DNA of 64,000 bases from Mesorhizobium sp. Lineage in GTDB: Bacteria; Pseudomonadota; Alphaproteobacteria; Rhizobiales; Rhizobiaceae. Shown here piece by piece: positions 25,376 through 35,441 of the stretch. The position numbers were made by a program, and so were the translations under genes. The stretch is taken from positions 25,941 to 89,940 of the forward strand of contig SAQE01000021.1 in the NCBI GenBank assembly GCA_004020545.1, written 5' to 3'. A model generated the notes under the pieces. The model ran no database searches, was not told where the DNA came from, and saw only the letters and a program-made list of their open reading frames with translations. Position 1 is the stretch's first letter; each line of letters starts with the position of its first letter.

Positions 25376-26413
25376 ATGAACCTCTCGCCCCGCCTCATTG
25401 CCCCCGACAAGCGCGGCGAGGATGCCGACCAGACCTTGCGGCCGCAGTCGCTCGACGAGTTCGTCGGCCAGGCGGCGGTGCGCGCCAATCTCAAGGTCTT
25501 CGTCGACGCCGCCAAGAGCCGCGGCGAGGCGCTCGACCATGTGCTGTTCGTCGGCCCGCCAGGGTTAGGTAAGACGACGCTGGCGCAGATCATGGCACGC
25601 GAGCTCGGCGTCAATTTCCGCTCGACCTCGGGGCCGGTCATCGCCAAGGCCGGCGACCTCGCAGCGCTGCTGACCAATCTCGAGGAGCGCGACGTGCTCT
25701 TCATCGACGAGATCCACCGGCTCAACCCGGCGGTGGAGGAAATCCTCTATCCGGCGATGGAGGATTTCCAGCTCGACCTGATCATCGGCGAGGGGCCTGC
25801 GGCGCGCTCGGTCAAGATCGACCTCGCCCGCTTCACGCTGGTTGCCGCAACGACCCGGCTCGGCCTTTTGACCAACCCGCTGCGCGATCGTTTCGGTATT
25901 CCCGTCAGGCTCAACTTCTACACCGTCGAGGAACTGGAGCAGATCGTGCGCCGCGGCGCACGCATCCTCTCGATGCCGCTCGGCGATGATGGCGCGCTGG
26001 AGATCGCGCGCCGCGCCCGCGGCACGCCGCGCATCGCCGGACGGCTCTTGCGCCGCGTGCGTGACTTCGCTTCCGTCGCCGGCGACGGCCATGTCGACAA
26101 GCGCATTGCCGACGAGGCGCTGACGAGGCTTGAAGTCGACGGGCTCGGCCTCGACGCGCTCGACCGCCGGTACCTCTCGATGATCGCCCGCAACTTCGGC
26201 GGCGGGCCGGTCGGCATCGAGACAATCGCCGCGGGGCTGTCGGAACCGCGCGACGCGATCGAGGACATCATCGAGCCCTACCTCATCCAGCAGGGCTTCA
26301 TCCAGCGCACGCCGCGCGGCCGCGTGCTGACCGCCAATGCCTGGCGTCATCTTGGCCTCGAAGCGCCAAAGGACCTCGCGCAGCAGCAGATCAGCCTGTT
26401 CCAGGAGGAGTAA
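25376..26413 (+). CDS. ruvB: Holliday junction branch-migration ATPase RuvB
   Basis: 345-residue AAA+ motor of branch migration. Walker A GPPGLGKT at residues 60-67, Walker [16 protein letters not shown] near 110, sensor 1 [18 protein letters not shown] near 162, arginine-finger region, and C-terminal winged helix ([15 protein letters not shown]). The ATG at 25376 follows GGAAGGCGAC. Last gene of ruvCAB. Confidence 0.97.
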   Translation: MNLSPRLIAPDKRGEDADQTLRPQSLDEFVGQAAVRANLKVFVDAAKSRGEALDHVLFVGPPGLGKTTLAQIMARELGVNFRSTSGPVIAKAGDLAALLTNLEERDVLFIDEIHRLNPAVEEILYPAMEDFQLDLIIGEGPAARSVKIDLARFTLVAATTRLGLLTNPLRDRFGIPVRLNFYTVEELEQIVRRGARILSMPLGDDGALEIARRARGTPRIAGRLLRRVRDFASVAGDGHVDKRIADEALTRLEVDGLGLDALDRRYLSMIARNFGGGPVGIETIAAGLSEPRDAIEDIIEPYLIQQGFIQRTPRGRVLTANAWRHLGLEAPKDLAQQQISLFQEE

Positions 26414-26536
26414 CGGACATTTGTTCGGCCGGGGCGTTTGAGCGGACCTGTCTGCGCGAAAACTGCTCGGCTCAGTCCAGCTCAAGGCACAATTGCCGGC
26501 TCTAACGCTCCTCCTGTTCAACGGGACGGGCAGTCA

Positions 26537-27439
26537 ATGATCACCAGACGTGGTTTCCTGCGGCTCGCCGGCGGCTCGTTCCTCTCCATGGTGTTGCTCG
26601 GCGCCTATGCGGTCGGCATCGAGCCGATGCTGCCCGCCCATGTGAAGCACTATGCCCTGGCGCCGCCGCATTGGCCGGTGGGGCTCAAGCTTCGTGTCGT
26701 GGCGCTGGCCGATATCCATGCCTGCCGGCCCTGGATGACGCCGGAGCGGATCGCCTCGCTCGTCGAGGCGGCCAACGCGCTGCAACCGGATATCATTGTG
26801 CTGCTAGGCGACTATACCGCCGGCACCCACCTGGTGACGGGCTGGGTGCGGGCAGCGGAATGGGCCGAGGCTCTGTCGGGACTGAAGGCGCCGCTTGGCG
26901 TGCTGTCGATATTGGGCAACCACGACTGGTGGACGGATCGCGCGGCGCAGCGCGCCGGCGCCGGGCCCACCGCGTCGCGCAAGGCGCTCGAGCATGTCAG
27001 CATCCCGGTGCTGGAGAACGATGTCGTGCGGCTGGAAAAGGACGGGCACGGCTTCTGGATTGCCGGGCTCGCCGACCAGCTCGCCCTGCTGCCGGGGCCG
27101 GGCCAAAGCAGGTTCAAAGGGCTGGACGATCTCGACGGCACCTTGGCCAAGGCCGGCGATGGAGCGCCCGTCATCCTGCTCGCGCATGAGCCCGACATCT
27201 TCCCGAAAGTGCCATGGCGGGTGTCGCTGACGCTGTCCGGACATACGCATGGCGGACAGGTGCGGCTGTTCGGTTATTCGCCGGTCGTGCCCTCACGCTT
27301 CGGCAACCGCTTCGCCTATGGCCATGTCGTGGAAAACGGCCGCAACCTGATCGTTTCCGGCGGGCTTGGCTTCAGCATCATGCCAGTGCGTTTCGGCATG
27401 CCGCCGGAGATCCTGCAGATCGATCTCGGCTCGGCCTGA
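26537..27439 (+). CDS. Tat-exported metallophosphoesterase (YkuE/YaeI-like)
   Basis: 300 residues. The start MITRRGFLRLAGGSF is a twin-arginine signal followed by a hydrophobic segment to about residue 27, so it is exported folded. The calcineurin-like core has ADIHACRPW near 55, LLGDYTAG near 88, GNHDWWTD near 124, and ILLAHEPD...LSGHTHGGQVR near 213-240. This resembles YkuE-type envelope phosphoesterases; substrate unknown. It interrupts the spacing between ruvB and ybgC seen in many relatives. Confidence 0.88.
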   Translation: MITRRGFLRLAGGSFLSMVLLGAYAVGIEPMLPAHVKHYALAPPHWPVGLKLRVVALADIHACRPWMTPERIASLVEAANALQPDIIVLLGDYTAGTHLVTGWVRAAEWAEALSGLKAPLGVLSILGNHDWWTDRAAQRAGAGPTASRKALEHVSIPVLENDVVRLEKDGHGFWIAGLADQLALLPGPGQSRFKGLDDLDGTLAKAGDGAPVILLAHEPDIFPKVPWRVSLTLSGHTHGGQVRLFGYSPVVPSRFGNRFAYGHVVENGRNLIVSGGLGFSIMPVRFGMPPEILQIDLGSA

Positions 27440-27444
27440 GCCGC

Positions 27445-28695
27445 TCAATGGAGCGATCTGATCGCGTCCATCACGTTGGGCTCGGCCTTCTCGCCGTCGA
27501 AGGCATCGACGATGCCGAAGGCGCCGCCATAACCCCATACCGACCAGGAGAAGCCATGCGCCTCGGCGCGCGCGATCATGTCCCTGACATAGGCGGCGCG
27601 GTATTCGGCGGGCATGACATAGGCGTTGCCGTATTCCTGGCGGATCATGCCGAATTCGCCGAGCGTGATGTCTTGCGGCTTGATGCCGTTGGCCCTGGCC
27701 CAGTCCTCGACGGTCCTGAAAGGCGCATCCATCTGGCCAACGAGCTTGTCGGGCGCGTCCATGCCGGCGACCTGCTCCTCCAGGTAGGCAAGCATGCCGC
27801 TGCGGCGCGTCCACGGCGCCTCGGCCTTGATCCTGTCGCGGATCGTCTCCAGCGCCACGTCGAGCCGGGCGCGCGGCACCGCGGTCAGCGGATAGGGCAG
27901 ACCGGTGACATAGCGGATGAAGTCGCCGGCCCAGGTCGCGCCCTGATGCGTCAGAAGAAACGGATCGTAGGAATGGAATGTCCAGATGATGTTGTCGTCG
28001 GGGATTGCCTTCGGATCGATCTTCGTCAGCGAGTTCGCGTTGGAATAGCAGCCGCCGGTGAGGATGAGCGTCAGCCTGGTGGCGGAAGACCGGGCGGCCG
28101 CGAACAGCTTCTTCTGGCGGTCGGGCCATAGGTTCGTGCCGTTGTCGTCGCAATCGACGATCGGCTCGTTCATCAGCTCGAAGGCCACCTGGCCTGGGTC
28201 TTCTCCCGACAGCGTATGCGCCATCTTGCGCACGACGTCGACATAGGCGTCGAAAGTGGCGGGATCGCCCATCACCTCGCCCATGCCGACCTTGCGATTG
28301 CCGCCGGCCGGAATGAGATGCAGGTCGACGATCACTTTCAGCCCGGCGCGGTTGATCATGCGCGCCGAGTCCAGCACGCTGGCGTAGAGGTCGCCGCGCA
28401 GCGACAGCGTCTCGTCCGACAGGAAGGGCGAGGGATCGACCGGCATGCGCAGGAAGTCGAAACCGGCATCCTTCAACGCCCTGAGGTCATCCTCTTTCAG
28501 GAATTTACGCCATTCCGGATAGGGCAGGATGGCGTTCGGGTCGTTCCATTTCTCCTCGCCGGTCCAAGTCGTCCACTGGTCGAGGTTGAGGCCGCGCTTC
28601 ATCGAGAACGTCGCCGCCTCGGCCGGCAACGCCGCAGCGGCAAGCGCCAACAGCGCCGCCATCAAGGTCTTGATCATCGCGCCCAACAGTGCCAT
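27445..28695 (-). CDS. Glycoside hydrolase family 5 (cellulase-like) secreted enzyme
   Basis: 416 residues with a signal peptide (MIKTLMAALLALAAAALPAEA) and a GH5 barrel. The acid/base Glu is in ELMNEPIVD (E177) and the nucleophile in LGEFGMIRQ (E347). Other GH5 markers are RGLNLDQW near the N-terminus, FLRMPVD near 80, VIVDLH near 120 and IWTFHSYDPF near 237. Starts at 28713 (GTG), 28695 or 28677 are possible; only the last would put the signal peptide right at the N-terminus. Specificity (beta-1,4-glucan or another beta-glycan) is open. Confidence 0.85.
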   Translation of the reverse strand: MALLGAMIKTLMAALLALAAAALPAEAATFSMKRGLNLDQWTTWTGEEKWNDPNAILPYPEWRKFLKEDDLRALKDAGFDFLRMPVDPSPFLSDETLSLRGDLYASVLDSARMINRAGLKVIVDLHLIPAGGNRKVGMGEVMGDPATFDAYVDVVRKMAHTLSGEDPGQVAFELMNEPIVDCDDNGTNLWPDRQKKLFAAARSSATRLTLILTGGCYSNANSLTKIDPKAIPDDNIIWTFHSYDPFLLTHQGATWAGDFIRYVTGLPYPLTAVPRARLDVALETIRDRIKAEAPWTRRSGMLAYLEEQVAGMDAPDKLVGQMDAPFRTVEDWARANGIKPQDITLGEFGMIRQEYGNAYVMPAEYRAAYVRDMIARAEAHGFSWSVWGYGGAFGIVDAFDGEKAEPNVMDAIRSLH

Positions 28696-28744
28696 CCGGT
28701 TCCCGCGCCACACCTGCCTGTTCGGACCTGAAAAGGAAAGCGCG

Positions 28745-29215
28745 ATGGACGATCATGGTGAATCGGCGGCGCTCGACGCCGGGCTTTCCGGAGCGCTGAC
28801 AGGATTCGGCCACCGCCTGATGGCGCGGGTCTACTATGCCGACACCGACTTCTCCGGCGTCGTCTACCACGCGCGCTATCTGGAATTCTTCGAGCGCGGC
28901 CGCTCGGACTATCTCAGGCTCGCCGGCGTCCATCACACCGAGCTTGCCGAGGGCAAGCATGGCGAGCGCATCGTCTGGGTGGTGCGGCGCATAGAGATCG
29001 ACTTCCGCGCGCCGGCCCGCATGGACGATATTCTGACCATCGACACGCGCACCGAGGACATCTCGGGCGCCCGTATCTTCATGGCGCAGCAACTGAAGCG
29101 CGGCGACGAGGTGCTGGTCGAGGCAAAGGTCGAGGCGGCAATCATCGGTGATAACGGCCGGCCGCGCAGATTTCCGAAGGAGTGGGTCGCCGCTTTCATG
29201 CCGAAGGTGCGCTGA
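28745..29215 (+). CDS. ybgC: Tol-Pal associated acyl-CoA thioesterase YbgC
   Basis: 156-residue hot-dog fold thioesterase. The catalytic motif is RVYYADTDFSGVVYHARYLEFFERGRSD near residues 28-55 with the essential Asp. It hydrolyses acyl-CoAs and is encoded with the tol genes in most proteobacteria. ATG at 28745 after GGAAAGCGCG. A hairpin at 29218-29262 and a 333-nt gap separate it from tolQ. Confidence 0.92.
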   Translation: MDDHGESAALDAGLSGALTGFGHRLMARVYYADTDFSGVVYHARYLEFFERGRSDYLRLAGVHHTELAEGKHGERIVWVVRRIEIDFRAPARMDDILTIDTRTEDISGARIFMAQQLKRGDEVLVEAKVEAAIIGDNGRPRRFPKEWVAAFMPKVR

Positions 29216-29548
29216 TATTCAGGTGAGGCCGGCCTGCAAATGGCGGCTCGGCCTGACCTGAATCTCAACGCACCTCGACCTCAGTCGGCCAACGAGCATC
29301 CGTGCGAGGCGCGGCAATGCGCCGCGCTTCATATCCTAACCCATCCTTAACCATAACGGTTCATGAAGGAATTGGTGAAGATTGGCGCAATTCGTGCGCC
29401 TTCCTTTCACCAAGATTTGCCTCGAAAAGGCCGCGAAACGGTGCATTCGGGGCTTGTCCCGCAAGCTTCAAGCTTCGCGCGATCGGACCAAAGGGATGCC
29501 CATGGGCCAGCCGCCAGCGATGCCCGGAAAATCTTAAGGACTTAAGTC
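29216..29548. other. 333-nt gap upstream of tolQ: hairpin and imperfect CtrA-type site
   Basis: Holds a stem TTCAGGT-G-AGGCC / GGCCT-G-ACCTGAA (29218-29262) just after ybgC, without a T run. CTAA-CCCATCC-TTAA at 29336-29350 is one base off the CtrA consensus. No gene is convincing; a 60-codon open frame at 29363 lacks a ribosome binding site and similarity. The tolQ promoter is expected here. Confidence 0.5.
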
Positions 29549-30259
<711 letters not shown>

Positions 30260-30268
30260 GGAACGATC

Positions 30269-30730
30269 ATGGGGATGTCTGCTGCTAGCGCAGGTGGCAT
30301 AGGGCGAGGCGGACGCGGCCACAGGCGGCGTGGGCGTCACCATGGCCTGATGTCGGAAATCAACGTCACGCCGATGGTCGACGTGATGCTGGTGCTGTTG
30401 ATCATCTTCATGGTCGCGGCGCCGCTCCTGACCGTCGGCGTTCCGATCGACCTGCCGGATACGCAGGCCAAGGCGATGAATGTCGACACGCAGCCGATCA
30501 CCGTGTCGATCAATGCGACCGGCCAGATCTATTTGCAGGAAACCGAGATCCCGATCGAGGAACTGGTGGCGAAGCTGCAGGCGATCTCCAAGACCGGCTA
30601 CGACGAGCGCATCTTCATCCGCGGCGACAAGTCGACGGATTACGGTACTGCCATGAAGGTCATGGCCCGCATTTCGGCGGCCGGCTACAAGAACATCGGC
30701 CTGGTTTCGCTGCAGGAACAGGACCAGTAG
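30269..30730 (+). CDS. tolR: Tol-Pal system protein TolR
   Basis: 153 residues. A basic Gly/Arg/His-rich cytoplasmic start is followed by the TM helix VDVMLVLLIIFMVAAPLL with the proton-carrying Asp at position 38, then a periplasmic domain (VSINATGQIYLQETEIPIEEL). Pairs with TolQ. GAGGAACGATC precedes the ATG, 9 nt after tolQ. Confidence 0.95.
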   Translation: MGMSAASAGGIGRGGRGHRRRGRHHGLMSEINVTPMVDVMLVLLIIFMVAAPLLTVGVPIDLPDTQAKAMNVDTQPITVSINATGQIYLQETEIPIEELVAKLQAISKTGYDERIFIRGDKSTDYGTAMKVMARISAAGYKNIGLVSLQEQDQ

Positions 30731-30738
30731 ACACGAAG

Positions 30739-31893
30739 ATGAGGACCGGCCTCACCACATCGGTGATCTTGCATGCGGTGGCGCTGGCCTTCGGGCTGTT
30801 CACGCTGTCCTCGCCGCCTGCCATGCCTGCTTCCGATGTCGAATCGGTGGCGGTCGACATCGTGCCGATGGAGGCGGTTGCGCAGACGCTGCAGGGCGAC
30901 AAGAAAGCCGTCATGCACGACAAGCCGGCGCCGCTGCCGACCAAGCGCCCGGATATCGTTCCCGACGCGCAGAAGATCGGCGAAAACAGCGTCGACACCG
31001 ACAAGCCGGTGACGGACGAGGCCAAGCCGAAGCCGGTCGACAAGACGTCCGCGCCGCCGCCGGCGCCGACGCCGACCGAAAAGCCGGCCGCCGAGGATGT
31101 GCCGAAGCCGCAGGAAAAGCCGAAGCCTACCCCGGCGACGGAAGTCGCGCCGACGCCGGCGCCGAAGGAAGAGGTCAAGCCCGAGCCGGTCAAGCAGGCG
31201 GACCCCAAGCCGACGCCGGCCAAGGAGCCGACGCCAACGCCGCCGAAGGAAACGACCGCCGCCATCCAGAAGGAGGAGGTCAAGCCGGACGCCGTCGCCG
31301 AGGCGATCGCCAAGGAGCAGCCCACCGACGAGGCGAAGCTGCCGGACTCGGCACCCGCCCCTGAGGCTCGGCCGAAGCCGCAGGCCGCTCCCGCCGAGAG
31401 CGCCAAGGCGCCGGATCGCAAGGATGCTGAAAAGCCGGTCAAGGAGGCCTCTTCGAAGCCGAAGTCGGATGACAAGCAGTTCAACGCCGACGAGATTTCC
31501 GCGCTTCTCGACAAGCAGAAGCCGTCCGGCGGCGGCGCCAAGCGCTCGACCCAGCAGTCGTCGCTGGGTGGTGAAAAGGACCAGGGCCAGAAGCTTTCCA
31601 AGTCGGAGCAGGGCGCGCTGGAGGCTCAGCTCGGCGGCTGCTGGACTTTGCCTGTCGGGTTGGAGGGCTCGGAGAACTTCGTCGTCGTGGTGCGGTTCAA
31701 TCTCGACACCAACGGCAAGCTCGACGGCCGCCCATCGGTCGAGCAGTCGAGCGGCAACCGGCAGTTCGACGAAAGCGCCGTGCGCGCGGTTCAAAAATGC
31801 GACGTGGCCGGCCTGCAGGTTCCCGCCGGCAAGCAGGACATCTGGAACGACATCCGGGTCACCTTCGATCCAAGGGAGATGCTTGGCCTCTAG
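30739..31893 (+). CDS. tolA: Tol-Pal system bridging protein TolA
   Basis: 384 residues: one N-terminal TM ([17 protein letters not shown], about 5-22), a long Pro/Lys/Glu/Ala-rich periplasmic span (about 50-270), and a TonB-like C-terminal domain (about 295-384; [38 protein letters not shown]) with two Cys. It links the TolQR motor to Pal/TolB. The Pro-rich span makes it a plausible EF-P-dependent protein. Starts 8 nt after tolR. Confidence 0.92.
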   Translation: MRTGLTTSVILHAVALAFGLFTLSSPPAMPASDVESVAVDIVPMEAVAQTLQGDKKAVMHDKPAPLPTKRPDIVPDAQKIGENSVDTDKPVTDEAKPKPVDKTSAPPPAPTPTEKPAAEDVPKPQEKPKPTPATEVAPTPAPKEEVKPEPVKQADPKPTPAKEPTPTPPKETTAAIQKEEVKPDAVAEAIAKEQPTDEAKLPDSAPAPEARPKPQAAPAESAKAPDRKDAEKPVKEASSKPKSDDKQFNADEISALLDKQKPSGGGAKRSTQQSSLGGEKDQGQKLSKSEQGALEAQLGGCWTLPVGLEGSENFVVVVRFNLDTNGKLDGRPSVEQSSGNRQFDESAVRAVQKCDVAGLQVPAGKQDIWNDIRVTFDPREMLGL

Positions 31894-31934
31894 GCCTGGC
31901 GTCTGAACCATCAAAAGAAGAGAAGCGAGAAGAC

Positions 31935-33245
31935 ATGAGATCTTTCCTCAAGCCGCTCCTGATGATTGCCGCCATGGCGCTGGGCATGACGGCCGGCGCC
32001 ACCTTGCCAGCCTGGGCCCTCGTCGAGCTCAACGTCAACAAGGGCAATGTCGAGCCGCTGCCGATCGCCATCACGGACTTCCAGTCCAACGATGCGCTCG
32101 GCGCGCAGATCACGGAGATCGTCACCGCCGATCTGAAGCGTTCCGGACTGTTCGCGCCGATCGACAAGAGCGCCTTCATCGAGAAGATCTCGGGCCCGGA
32201 TGCCACGCCGCGCTTCGACGACTGGAAGGTGATCAATGCGCAGGCGCTGGTCACCGGCAGCGTCGGCAAGGAGGCCGACGGCCGCATCCGCGCCCAGTAT
32301 CGTCTGTGGGATACGTTTGCGGGGCAGCAGATGGCCGGCGAGCAGTTCTTCGCCAATGACGCCAACACCAGGCGCGTCGCCCATATCATCGCCGACGCCA
32401 TCTATGAGCGGCTGACCGGCGAAAAGGGCTATTTCGATACGCGCGTCGTCTTCGTCGACGAATCCGGCGCCAAGAACGCGCGCAAGAAGCGCCTCGCCAT
32501 CATGGACCAGGATGGCGCCAATGTGCGCTATCTGTCGGACGGCCGCTCGATCGTGCTGACGCCGCGCTTCTCGCCGAACCGGCAGGAAATCACCTATATG
32601 TCCTATGAGAGCGGGCAGCCGAAGGTCTATCTCCTGCAGATCGAGACCGGACAGCGCGAGCTGGTCGGCAACTTCCCCGGCATGACGTTTGCGCCGCGCT
32701 TTTCGCCCGACGGCCAGAAGGTGATCATGAGCCTGCTGCGCGACGACGGCAATTCCAACATCTTCGCCATGGACCTGAGGAGCCGCTCGACCACGCGGCT
32801 GACCAATTCCACCTCCATCGATACCTCGCCGTCCTATTCTCCCGACGGCAGCAAGGTGGTGTTCACGTCGGACCGCGGCGGCCGCGCGCAGATCTATGTG
32901 ATGGGCGCGGACGGCTCGGGTCAGACCCGCATCTCCTTCGGCGACGGCGTCTATTCGACACCGGTCTGGTCGCCGCGCGGCGATCTCATCGCCTTCACCA
33001 AGCAGACCGGCGGCGAGTTCCAGATCGGCGTCATGAAGACCGACGGCTCCGGCGAGCGCATCCTGTCCTCCGGCTTCCAGCAGGAGGGTCCGACCTGGGC
33101 GCCGAACGGCCGCGTGCTGATGTTCTTCCGTGACTCGGCCGGCGGGCCGAAGCTGGTCACGGTCGATCTTACCGGCCGCAACGAGCAGCCGATCCCGACG
33201 TCGAACTTCGCCTCGGATCCGGCGTGGTCGCCGCTTCTCGAGTGA
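31935..33245 (+). CDS. tolB: Tol-Pal system beta-propeller protein TolB
   Basis: 436 residues: signal peptide (about 1-29, ending LPAWA), N-terminal domain ([20 protein letters not shown]) and a six-bladed propeller with WD-like repeats ([77 protein letters not shown]). Periplasmic partner of Pal and TolA. The ATG at 31935 is chosen because it starts the signal peptide. Confidence 0.97.
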   Translation: MRSFLKPLLMIAAMALGMTAGATLPAWALVELNVNKGNVEPLPIAITDFQSNDALGAQITEIVTADLKRSGLFAPIDKSAFIEKISGPDATPRFDDWKVINAQALVTGSVGKEADGRIRAQYRLWDTFAGQQMAGEQFFANDANTRRVAHIIADAIYERLTGEKGYFDTRVVFVDESGAKNARKKRLAIMDQDGANVRYLSDGRSIVLTPRFSPNRQEITYMSYESGQPKVYLLQIETGQRELVGNFPGMTFAPRFSPDGQKVIMSLLRDDGNSNIFAMDLRSRSTTRLTNSTSIDTSPSYSPDGSKVVFTSDRGGRAQIYVMGADGSGQTRISFGDGVYSTPVWSPRGDLIAFTKQTGGEFQIGVMKTDGSGERILSSGFQQEGPTWAPNGRVLMFFRDSAGGPKLVTVDLTGRNEQPIPTSNFASDPAWSPLLE

Positions 33246-33263
33246 GGGGAACTGGAGAACTGA

Positions 33264-33312
33264 AGAATTGAGGAAAGGCGGCTTCCGCACCTCTTCAATT
33301 CCCGCTTTTTTC
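33264..33312 (+). terminator. possible weak terminator after tolB
   Basis: AATTGA...TCAATT stem with internal GG/CC pairing, followed a few bases later by a six-T run. It could reduce read-through into pal. Confidence 0.4.
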
Positions 33313-33480
33313 ATGTTTTGGCCGCATTTCCGCCTACGGTCCCCGCGCATTGTGAGCCCGACAAAACGGCCGAGGACGGCGGCTGAAACCAAAAATTAAC
33401 TGTGTTTCTTGAATGCCGGTTAACCCAAACGTGGTTACTGGGTGATCAACGAAATCACTCGAATGCGAAGGAGAGGCGGC

Positions 33481-33987
33481 ATGAGCCGTATCGCAGCACT
33501 TACCAGGAACCCGGCGATGATCGCGCTGGTGGCAGCGCTTGCCATCACCGGTTGCGCCTCCAAGAAGACCCCGAACAGCGCGGCCGATCTCGGCCTCAAC
33601 GGCGCCGGCGCCGCCACGCCCGGCTCGGCGCAGGACTTCACCGTCAACATCGGCGACCGCATCTTCTTCGACACCGACTCCTCGTCGATCCGCGCCGACG
33701 CGCAGACCACGCTGTCGCGCCAGGCGCAGTGGCTCAACCAGTACAGGCAGTATGCCATCGTCATCGAAGGCCATGCCGACGAGCGCGGCACGCGCGAATA
33801 CAATCTGGCGCTGGGCGCCCGCCGCGCCGCAGCCACCCGCGACTTCCTGGTCTCCAAGGGCGTTGCGGGCAACCGCCTGAAGACGATCTCCTACGGCAAG
33901 GAACGCCCGGTCGCGGTCTGCGACGACATCTCGTGCTGGTCGCAGAACCGCCGCGCCGTCACCACGCTCTCCGGCGCCGGCTCCTGA
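33481..33987 (+). CDS. pal: Peptidoglycan-associated lipoprotein Pal
   Basis: 168 residues. The lipoprotein signal ends in the lipobox LAITGC near residue 23. The OmpA-type domain has IGDRIFFDTDSSSIR, the peptidoglycan motif EGHADERGTREYNLALGARR near 105-125, and NRLKTISYGKERP. Anchors the outer membrane to the wall and to TolB. The ATG at 33481 follows GGAGAGGCGGC. Confidence 0.96.
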   Translation: MSRIAALTRNPAMIALVAALAITGCASKKTPNSAADLGLNGAGAATPGSAQDFTVNIGDRIFFDTDSSSIRADAQTTLSRQAQWLNQYRQYAIVIEGHADERGTREYNLALGARRAAATRDFLVSKGVAGNRLKTISYGKERPVAVCDDISCWSQNRRAVTTLSGAGS

Positions 33988-33999
33988 CGGCTCCGCGCC

Positions 34000-34084
34000 G
34001 AAAATCGATACCGATTTTCGGAAGGGATCATAAGCGCCACAGCGTCCTTTGCGCGTCTGACGACGCGCGGCGCTGTGGGCGGCA
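34000..34084. repeat. paired intergenic hairpins after pal
   Basis: First a perfect stem CCGAAAATCG-ATAC-CGATTTTCGG near 34000-34022. Then a longer compound stem: CCACAGCG...CGCTGTGG with an inner GCGCGTC-TGAC-GACGCGC (34037-34080). This resembles dispersed repeats of rhizobial genomes. Confidence 0.65.
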
Positions 34085-34105
34085 AAAATACAACATGGCG
34101 AAACG

Positions 34106-34131
34106 AAAGGCGGCCTCAGGGCCGCCTTTTT
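34106..34131 (+). terminator. intrinsic terminator between pal and cpoB
   Basis: GGCGGCC (34109-34115) / GGCCGCC (34120-34126) with a TCAG loop and T tract. It suggests cpoB has its own promoter. Confidence 0.8.
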
Positions 34132-34256
34132 CGCATGCGACGGGCTGAAACAAAATTTGGCCGAAGTCTCGCGTCCTGCTATGAGCGCGAAGGCGCTTCC
34201 TCCCTTCCGATTTGGAAAGGCGCATCAGGCCAACAGATTTCACGGCGAGAGACATA

Positions 34257-35390
34257 ATGCATTTCAGAACGGTCCTGAGCGGCACGCTTGCGCTGCTGCT
34301 CGTATCAAGCATCCCAGGCGTCGCCGCCCCGGCAGGCAGCACTGGGCAGTCCTCGGACAGCGGGTTCACCTTCCACCTGCCGACGCTCGGCATCTTCGGC
34401 GACAAGAAGAAGCCGGAGCAGTCCCAGATGGCGCAGCAGGACAGCGCCGGCGCGACCGGGCTGGAAGATCAGCTCCGCCAGATGAACGGCAAGATCGAGG
34501 AGCTCAACTTCCAAATCCTGCAGATGCAGGAGCAGATGCGCAAGCAGCAGGAAGACAACGAATTCCGCTTCCAGCAGCTCGAGGGCGGCTCGCAAGGCGC
34601 GAAGCCGACCGGTCAGAAAAAGTCCGAGGCCGCGCCCCCGAACGGCGATACGAACAATGCAAGCAACGGCGATGCCGGCTCCGATACCGGCGTCGCGCAG
34701 GCCCCGGCGACGCAAGCTCCGGCCGATGCGGGAGCGCAGGACGGCGGCGGCAAGAGCGTCGGCGACGTCATCGTCGAGTCGCAGACCGGCGACCCGGGTA
34801 AGCTGATCACCGGCGCACCGCCGAAGACCTTCGGCACCATCACGGTCGACAAGAACGGCAATGTCGTCAATGCCGAAACCGATCCGCAGGCGGGCGCGCC
34901 GGCGCAAGCTCCGGCGGCCACGGCGAACGCGCCCGCCGCCGAAACCGGCAACAAGAGCGGCAAGAGCGAGTCCGGCGGCACGGTGATGGCTTCATTGCCC
35001 TCGACCAACAATCCTGACGAGCTTTACCGCAACTCCTACCAGTTCATCCTGTCGGGCGACTATCCAACCGCCGAGCAGGGTTTCCGCGATCATATTTCGC
35101 GCTTCCCCAAGGACGCGAAGGCGGCGGATGCGCATTACTGGCTGGGCGAGTCCCTGCTTGGTCAGCAGAAATACCGCGACGCGGCGGAGGTGTTCCTTGG
35201 CGCCAGCAAGGAGTATCCGAAGGCCAAGAAGGCGCCGGACATGCTGCTCAAGCTCGGGGTGTCGCTGGTCGGCCTCAAGCAGAACGACGTGGCCTGCGCC
35301 ACCTTCAACGAGATCGGCAAGCGCTATCCGGATGTTTCCGGCACGTTGAAGGAACGTATCAAGCAGGAAAAGGCGCTGGCCTCGTGCTAG
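34257..35390 (+). CDS. cpoB: Tol-Pal coordination protein CpoB (YbgF)
   Basis: 377 residues: signal peptide (HFRTVLSGTLALLLVSSIPGVAA), coiled coil about 72-118 (DQLRQMNGKIEELNFQILQM), a long Ala/Gln/Gly/Pro-rich linker, then three TPRs about 255-370 (LYRNSYQFILSGDYPTAEQG, AKAADAHYWLGESLLGQQKY). CpoB couples Tol motion with wall synthesis. The linker is longer than in E. coli (about 260 aa in total there). The ATG at 34257 opens the signal peptide. Confidence 0.92.
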   Translation: MHFRTVLSGTLALLLVSSIPGVAAPAGSTGQSSDSGFTFHLPTLGIFGDKKKPEQSQMAQQDSAGATGLEDQLRQMNGKIEELNFQILQMQEQMRKQQEDNEFRFQQLEGGSQGAKPTGQKKSEAAPPNGDTNNASNGDAGSDTGVAQAPATQAPADAGAQDGGGKSVGDVIVESQTGDPGKLITGAPPKTFGTITVDKNGNVVNAETDPQAGAPAQAPAATANAPAAETGNKSGKSESGGTVMASLPSTNNPDELYRNSYQFILSGDYPTAEQGFRDHISRFPKDAKAADAHYWLGESLLGQQKYRDAAEVFLGASKEYPKAKKAPDMLLKLGVSLVGLKQNDVACATFNEIGKRYPDVSGTLKERIKQEKALASC

Positions 35391-35392
35391 CT

Positions 35393-35437
35393 TGCATGTC
35401 GTTGTCCCAGAACCGGGACCAAGTTTGGGCGACATGC
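35393..35437. repeat. RIME-like repeat fragment (family B), copy 4
   Basis: GCATGTCGTTGTCCC-AGAACCGGGACC...GGGCGACATGC, matching the second half of copies at 12339 and 22385. It fills the space between cpoB and tilS, ending about 4 nt before the tilS start. Confidence 0.8.
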
Positions 35438-35441
35438 ACTG

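Noticed and set aside
29363-29545. Small 60-codon gene upstream of tolQ
   Set aside because: No ribosome binding site, no recognisable sequence, and it overlaps the expected promoter and leader of tolQ.
33394-33440. CtrA-type site before pal
   Set aside because: TTAA words are present but not with seven-base spacing.
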